DNA from: Serripes groenlandicus
Taxonomy: Eukaryota; Mollusca; Bivalvia; Cardiida; Cardiidae
NCBI GenBank assembly: GCA_031761405.1
Contig: JASEVX010000013.1
Location: 46,818,143-46,882,142, forward strand
Direction of reading: 5' to 3'
DNA: 64,000 bases
Shown here: positions 57,822 through 64,000 of the stretch, piece by piece
Layout: each line of letters starts with the position of its first letter
Numbering within the stretch: the stretch's first letter is position 1
Notes under the pieces: model-generated
What the model saw: only the letters and a program-made list of their open reading frames with translations
Databases searched by the model: none
What the model was told of the DNA's origin: nothing
Program-made: the position numbers and the translations under genes

Positions 57822-58100
57822 CACTCTATTAAGGTTGTAGCTGCAATAGACAGGCATGTGGTAAACATACAGTTTCCAACAACACCGGACAGACTTGATG
57901 CCATCAAACAACAGTTATACCCGGTTGCCAGGCTTCTCAACTGCATTGGTGCAGTGGGTGGGACTCTTTTACCCATTATTGCTCTAAAAGTGAGGGAGGA
58001 CATTTATGTTTGTAGAAAAGGATCCCATGCCATAAATATCCAGGAAGTGGTCAGCCAATATATGAGGTATGAACTGTACTGGAACTATGATCCCGTGTAA
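57822..58100 (+). pseudogene. HARBI1-like (PIF/Harbinger) transposase fragment
   Basis: The translation reads LLNCIGAVGGTLLPIIA followed by EDIYVCRKGSHAINIQEVV, matching the block around the first catalytic Asp of HARBI1/PIF nucleases (typically G.IDGTH.PI...Y.NRKG.HSINVQ). The Asp is replaced by Gly (GAVGGT) and the frame ends early at 'YDPV', so it is dead. The reading frame is open upstream to at least 57822. No terminal repeats could be tied to it. Confidence 0.75.
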
Positions 58101-59756
58101 AAATAAATCATAGTACACTACAATAAATATGTAGAACAAAATGCAACTCATAATTCACAACACACACTTCTTACATGTTTCATTAATAAAGTATTGATAC
58201 AATACCATGAGAAGCGTTTCCCATCAGTCTGTTACACATTTGAAAGTGTAGACATCCTATTATTCCATAAATAGAGTTAAATGTCACTTAATTTTAAATA
58301 GCATTCAATGGACAATTCATTAAATGTTCATAGTGTGATCAAGAATGTTTAAACTTTTCAATATGAGCGCATCAAAATAAAGAAGATAAATACAGATACT
58401 TTGGAATGTTAACTCTTTCCCTCATACGACAATTCTGCAACAAAAGAATTTGAACATATTTTTGAAAAAAGGAACATTTAATACAAAAGTCTTGTTTTAC
58501 ACTATATAAAGGCCAAATCCAAGTTTCATGAAACAAGCCAATACATTAACCCTGCATGATACAAAGGCTCCATCAAAGTCTAAAAACCGAAAAACATAGA
58601 GTTTCAAGTTTACACTATACAAAGGCCCCTAATAAGCTAAAGACGGTCTGTTGTAGAGGCATCAAAAGTAGTCTGTATGTAAAAAAAGGTCTTAATGTGG
58701 CGAATAACTGAAAAGAGTTGACAACATTCTTGCAAAAGGAGAAGTTGCTCGTTAAATAACTGAAAAGAGTTGAAAACATTGTAGGAAAAGGAGGTAATGG
58801 TCATTATGAGCATTTTCACCTTCTGCCATAATGTTTTAAAACGTCTTCTGCTGTAGGACGTCAAAAGTTGTCTGTAACAAAAGGTTATGAAGGTTTATGA
58901 AAAGAGGTTAAAACATTGTTGAATAAGAAGAAGTTGCTTATTACAAACTGAAACGGCTATTTAAGAGGCATGCATACAACGATATAATACATGTAATTTA
59001 ATAAAAGACCCTACACAGAGCTCCATTTTTGGATTTTTTATTCTATGTTTTGGTTTTATGTACATTCATTTGATTCAAAGTATGGCCAAGCAGCAGCACC
59101 CAGCTACCGGCCGTGTCTGCACCACTTTTGAGCATGCTAGCTAAGGGTGCCCGCAGTGCTTGTTTAGCATGCATACATTGCCGATATCTGGACCCGGACC
59201 CAACATTACCCGCGAAACCTATAAGTCAATATAGAGGCATTCCCCTGCCAGCTCGCTATTAAATCGAGTTATACGCAAAGGACAAACCAGGAATTATCCC
59301 GTAACACATTAGTCTCAACCCGAATCTCTAACAGTAACAGATGCATGCCGGTTTATATTGTATCTTCAAGATTTAAGTGTGTTTGATTCAATTCGATATG
59401 TCTGCTTCCTGGTGACATAATCAGTACTCAAATTTAAACCGTGTCTTAGACAAATATAGAGGAATTATTGTTGAAATTGTCGAATGTACAACTGAAATAC
59501 AGGTATTAGTGAGTATTGATAAGAAATATAGTTGTTGGTTTGCAACTAAAATATGCAATCCTTTTTAAATGAATGTGTTTCAATATAATCTGTGTTTTTT
59601 ATTTTCAATTGTGTATGTTTTGCAATTTTTCACGCGTTTGCGTGTGCCGGGTTTCGTGCAATCGAGGGTAATGTTAGTTGGTTATCTGTTAATGTGATGT
59701 TTGAAATGTGATGCGACTTAAAGTTCAATAGTTCCATAAATCGCCTTGATCTCTGG
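58101..59756. other. Non-coding with MITE family 2 scraps
   Basis: Scraps of MITE family 2 occur at 58405-58470 ('actctttccctcatacgaca') and 58650-58940 ('gagttgaaaacattgtagga', 'gagcattttcaccttctgcc'). A tandem ~65-bp duplication around 58705-58790 shares 'ataactgaaaagagttgaaa'. No gene is seen. Confidence 0.5.
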
Positions 59757-59999
59757 TCAGAACTTAACTGTGTCCATGTAGCACCGACACTTGTGTCGCC
59801 GAACAATATTTACCAGAGTCGTGCAATGCGCCTCTCGCATCAAGAGTTTGACAATGTTCAATTTCAACTTTTCTATCATGTCGGGTAATTTCGGGACTTC
59901 TACCCAGTTTGTTGTCCTTTTGATAACATGGTTGCACGACTCATTGACGCCGCGTGGAAGCGCGGCGTCAGTATGGGATAGGTTTAAATTCTGTACCAT
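59757..59999 (-). pseudogene. Possible MULE-like transposase C-terminal fragment
   Basis: The 80-residue frame contains GVNESCNHVIKRTTNW and KLPDMIEKL, resembling the 'NES.NRVIK..' region that follows the catalytic core in MULE-domain proteins of molluscs, as I recall them. It lies downstream, on the same strand, of the clearer MULE fragment at 61273-61668, in the right order for one broken gene. Weak on its own. Confidence 0.45.
59948..59971. repeat. Perfect 9-bp GC hairpin
   Basis: gacgccgcg and cgcggcgtc flank a 6-base loop (tggaag). It lies inside the possible MULE fragment. Confidence 0.7.
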
Positions 60000-61272
60000 G
60001 TTGTGACGTAATCGAAAAGGGAGAAACCAATGTTATTATTGTAAAAAAAACTCTGTTGTTTGTTTGAAAAAAAAAAAAAACCTTTATGAATCAATAAATT
60101 GTATAAAATGATTTAAGACACAAAAAGATACAAAATAGGCATGTCTTCTACCGTTATTACAAAACTTTAGACACATCTAATGGGTATTTAATAACTTGTA
60201 TAGTTTGGTTTACGACCCGATTCATCAAAGCTCAGAAAAAAAAATCTGGCGATGTTTTTGCCTATTTACAATATTGAGATTTTTAAATAAATGGGTAATC
60301 TTTAAAAAATCAATGATGATTCATTTTAATTACTACATATTACAGTATAATTTAGAAACTGTAAAAACAACGTTAACCCAACTATGCAATAGGCATGGCC
60401 GTAACGTGACCCGTTCTATTTGTAAATACAGCATGTCATCGCTCCAAGGCGATTTTTGTCATTATTATTGACTTAATAATTCTTGCTATATCTTGACTAT
60501 ACATGTCAACTTGCATAATGCTCAATCTTGATCATAAATATCTTCTTTTTTTTTTTTTAATTACTTCGTATTTTTTGTTTTATATACTCCCGCTTTTGCT
60601 ATAATACTTCTGCTAAACTGGAAGGAGAATAGACTTCCCCGTCTCCTTCCAAAGCTTGTGTCACACTTAACTTATAACTAGAGGCAATACACCTTAATAT
60701 ATGTTAATATTTAAGCACGTATGTTTGTTTTTTATCTATTGGATCTAGTTAGAGGATTTAAAACAGTTTATTGGTAAAACAATACTTGCGAAACTTCAGC
60801 TTGTATGACACATTATAGTTGCAGTGAATGTTAAGCAAACCGTAAACCAAATGGTTTCAGGACTAAACTTGTCATTTCACGACTAAACTTCACATGCTGA
60901 ATATCACATAGATCGTAGCATATTAAACGTTTAATCCCTACGTCAATATTGACCCTTTATGCTCTTGGTAACCTGTTTATATAGGCTATGGTAGCCAGGT
61001 GAGCAATATAGGCACATCTTGGCATTCTTGTTTAAAATAAAGGGACATTTGGCCTTCTTGTTCGAAATATTTACATTCTGTCTGCTTGCACAGGTTATTT
61101 TAATGTAGTGAACTGCATCTGCTTCCTTTAAGTCATGCTTTAAAATCAAGCGCGGCGTCTTTGATGCTTTGCATCAATATTCTTCTTGTTTGCATTAGTA
61201 AACCATTGTTGTGGTAGCCAGGGATGTTTAAGTTTGGGGAGAAACATGCTTCTACAAATTGGTAAGTATCCG
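60000..61272. other. Non-coding spacer between MULE fragments
   Basis: AT-rich, with A and T homopolymers at 60068-60081 and 60546-60559. No domain was recognised in the short frames (for example 60196-60471 and 60943-61149 minus). Confidence 0.5.
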
Positions 61273-61668
61273 TTATAAATATGTCAAATTGGGATGTGTA
61301 TTGGATAATTCTTTGGCCATTTCTGTGAATGTGGTTGCAGTTTCAGCACTTAAGAAACCATTAGGACCGAAGTGTTTACAAATAATGCGGTTTACTTCAG
61401 GTTGTGGAAGACACTTCCTGAGGTTATTTACTGCATTATCCTTCAAATGTTTCGCACATAGCACTCTTGTGGCTTGTGGGAAACATATGGCTATGGCTTT
61501 ACAAGTCGAAAACTCTTCGTCGGAACAAAACATTATTTTACTCTGGTCGATGTCACTCAATTTACCCTGCAAGTGAGACATGAAATGATGATAAGAGTCA
61601 AAGTTCCCATCCCAGTGAAGAATAATTGGACCAAGCATGACGGGATTGGAATTGCATACACATGTCAC
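61273..61668 (-). pseudogene. MULE-type transposase domain fragment
   Basis: 131 codons with VMLGPIILHWDGNFDSYHHF, MFCSDEE, ICFPQATRVLCAKHLKDN and GPNGFL. This pattern (GP..LHWD, then SDEE..., then C..HLK.N) is the central MULE/Mutator transposase block in proteins I recall from bivalve genomes. No full-length frame surrounds it; upstream stops follow at once and the next related piece is 1.3 kb away. It is a relic. A domesticated exon cannot be excluded. Confidence 0.7.
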
Positions 61669-61937
61669 TATAATAAACTATTTGCTTTCTTAATATTCGT
61701 GAATGAAGCTGATGCGCGGGTTGATGTGGACCAGATCCGGTCGCAAATACCCTAAGTGTGAGTCAGAATAGATGTATGTCAATATAACATGGGATCGGGT
61801 CGCTATTGTCCAAGAAAACAAAGATATACGGAACCCAGTTTTGTTAAGAAATGAAAAGCAATCGGAAAAAAACCGAATCCACAAACAAATGATATAAACC
61901 ACTTTACCCTTTGTGTGCGTGCTATTGTTTTGTTTGT

Positions 61938-63094
61938 TAAACTCTTTCCTACATACGATAACATCTGCAGCACATGACGTTGATAACACATAGACAAACA
62001 TTTGGTAATTCTCTAAAAATCAAAATGGTTATATTAATACATACAGTTGAAAACATCTTGCCTCATAAGGAGAAATTTATTATATTGCCACACTGTTTCC
62101 TAAAAGTCGGCTGCAGCAGATGCGTCAGCAAGTTGAAAAGGGTTAAATTGTTAATTGCTAATAGCATTTGAAGTTAGTATAATGAATGAAAAGAATGGGC
62201 AAATATTTACTGTTTATTCATGATAATCTGATGTCTATATCAACCCTTTTTACTTGTAGACGCACTTTGACGCAACTGTCGCGGCTGACTTTTGAAAACA
62301 TTGCGGTAAAAGAAGAAATTGCTCAGAACGAGCTATTTATCCTTTTGCCACAATGTTTTCAACTCTTTTAAACTAATTAAACTCTCTCATTTGTTGATTT
62401 TTTTTTACATTTGTGTATATAAGTTTTCAAAGTCGTCTGATGCAGAATTGTTTTATGTGGGAAAGGGTTAACCCTTCTCTACATTGTTTACACATTTGGT
62501 GCAGACTACTTTGGAAAACATTGTTGCAAGAGGAGTAAAAATGTTCTATCTGTCTAACTATATTTGATGCTTAACTCTCAGTATAGAAATTGTCCATACT
62601 TTTTCCAGGATGTTGCCCTAGATTGACAATCGGGCGACTTCATTTGTCGTGAAATAAGAATATCCTTTGAATATTTTTGATATTTAAATGGCAAACAATT
62701 CTGATTTCAGGTGAGACAGCTCGTTACGAGCTGATTCACCTGATTCTGTATTGTTGCAAAATCCTCAATATTGCCATTGGCGGTGAAATAGTTGATTGAA
62801 ATGTTCAAATAAAATTCCCATAGACTAATGGATCGAAAACAATGTTAAAACCTTCCATTTCACTATCATCCCGAAATACAATTAACATTTCTTGTATTCA
62901 ATTTCTACCTAAAATCAAATAAAATTTCTGAAGGGGGATGGGTAAACAGATGCATCAGGGGTTTTACTAAACAGTGTCAACTTCTTCTTTTGCTATAATG
63001 TTTTCAACTTTATTCAATAATTCCCCTTTTGGAGATTTTTTATAGTTTTATCAAGATGTTTACTGCAAATTTGTTGATTGTGGGAAAGGTTTAA
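61938..63094. mobile_element. Chain of three TTAA-bounded MITE family 2 units, copy B
   Basis: Units 61938-62146, 62240-62471 and 62468-63094 correspond to 47050-48036. Where copy A has a 22-G run, this copy reads 'aagggggatgggtaaacaga', showing the run grew in copy A. The third unit also holds a palindrome at 62707-62743. Confidence 0.7.
62707..62743. repeat. 37-bp imperfect palindrome
   Basis: Arms tcaggtga..cagctcg and cgagctg..tcacctga pair at 15 of 17 positions around TTA. It is not seen at the matching place in copy A. Confidence 0.75.
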
Positions 63095-63554
63095 AGGTCG
63101 CTGGCACAACGGTTTCAAATATATATTGTTATAAATTGCAGTTACAACCCTTAAGCACGAAGTCATCGAGACGTATTTGAATATAAAATACTGGTGTATA
63201 GGATACAGGTGTAGGCCTTTTAATTAAGTCGATTTAACGCAAAACAATACCATATTTGTTTAAATAATGTGTTTTCAATAAAGGATAAAACTTGAGTCCA
63301 TTTAGCTGTCAGTTATTGACTATAAAATGGTAGTTATGGCCTTCCCTCCTTCGCGCTCAGGAGTGTGGGGTTAGCATAACTAGAGACCTAAATGCGCTCA
63401 TGGGTGTTGTGTTAGCATTACCAGAAACCTAAATATAAAAGTATATATACATGTATCTGGCATTACGATTGACTCGCTGGTGTCGGAAAATGGAAAAGTT
63501 TTTCTGACACGTTACCCAGGAAACACGTTTAGTTTTGTTTAATTGAGATTTTCG

Positions 63555-63745
63555 CCGATTTTTAACATTATTTTATTTATGTTACGGCGACAGTTAACTT
63601 ATTCATGATGCGTGGGTAAACACATAACGTAGAGAATGTGCCTTGATCAAGGGCACCTCAACCATGACCGCCGCACATAGGTATGGAACACAAGACGCCT
63701 GGTTCCAAATTCCCGAAAACTGAAACCACTCGGCCACGGCGGATC
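63555..63745 (-). mobile_element. tRNA-derived SINE (family 2)
   Basis: Counterpart of 49850-50032, with a better head: 'ggccacggcggatc' box A side, and body 'atgttacggcgacagttaac', 'atcaagggcacctcaaccat'. The remaining 63746-64000 is duplication sequence without a gene. Confidence 0.75.
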
Positions 63746-64000
63746 AAATCTGTTCAGAAAAGCAAACAGGCACATTTTCTCATGCACTGGATTAAGTTCT
63801 ATGGTGTATTCGGGATTCTTCATGGGTTGATGTATGTGTTGCTGCAAACACCCTGTACTTTGTTTTCCGGGAAGATGGCTTATTTAAGAATAACAATTTG
63901 CCCCATACAGACGATTTTTGACATATCCGCAGCAGACAAGTTTTGAAAACACTTTGACAAAAGGAGAACATGTCTCCTTTTGCCATCATGTTTTTAACTT

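Larger units (their letters stand above)
61640..64000 (+). repeat. Segmental duplication 2, copy B (cut by window end)
   Basis: Collinear with 45590-51965. It lacks the SINE, the 855-bp element, the 1.4-kb block and the 40-bp satellite of copy A, so it shows the older arrangement. The left edge lies at or inside the MULE fragment. The right edge is beyond the window. Confidence 0.88.

Noticed and set aside
57858..58100. Intact host HARBI1 gene
   Set aside because: Only ~90 codons are present, the first catalytic Asp is lost and the frame stops early.

Overview
The window looks like nuclear DNA of a bivalve mollusc. It is AT-rich, has intron-bearing genes with GT-AG splice sites, and is packed with repeat types I associate with bivalves: tRNA-headed SINEs ending in (GATT)n/(CAAT)n, palindromic MITEs, ~150-bp 'gtcactagg' repeats and many minisatellites. 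The genus (perhaps a dreissenid) is a guess. There is no operon structure and no sign of bacteria, organelle or virus.

Only one gene appears intact. It lies on the minus strand at 33384-43126 and was assembled by hand from six exons: a secreted protein of 249 residues with a signal peptide, a PAN/apple domain and a C-type lectin domain (CTLD). All five introns have AG acceptors and GT donors, and their phases agree. About 4.7 kb of this locus (36.8-41.5 kb) has a second, decayed copy in the same orientation, split between 10.4-11.46 kb and 19.76-22.38 kb. That copy keeps two intact CTLD exons and one broken one. The ~8.3 kb that splits it holds a 4129-bp inverted-repeat element (11775-15903, flanked by TTA). 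Its broken minus-strand gene encodes a protein with acidic motifs like FEN/XPG (PIN-like) nucleases and a C-terminal CXC cysteine cluster. This is the most unusual system in the window.

Region by region: 0-10 kb is a LINE broken by 'gccggctgc' foldback repeats, plus SINEs. 10.4-22.4 kb is the decayed lectin copy with the nuclease-CXC element inside it. 22.6-28.5 kb has a 30-bp minisatellite, a dead SLC5-type sodium/solute symporter, another 30-bp minisatellite and a GATATC palindrome field. 28.5-33 kb is non-coding repeat debris. 33.4-43.1 kb is the lectin gene, with a 27-bp minisatellite, SINEs and MITEs in its introns. 43.6-44.6 kb has poly-C and a 31-bp satellite. 45.6-52 kb and 61.6-64 kb are a second segmental duplication; the first copy gained a SINE, a tandem-unit element and a 30 x 40-bp satellite. 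54.6-55.3 kb holds four apparently identical 171-bp repeats. 56.6-57.5 kb is a GC-rich inverted-repeat element. 57.8-61.7 kb carries relics of HARBI1-like and MULE-like transposases.

Because the two duplications preserve 'before and after' states, many insertions and satellite expansions can be ordered in time from this window alone. All calls come from reading sequence and translations; no database search was run.
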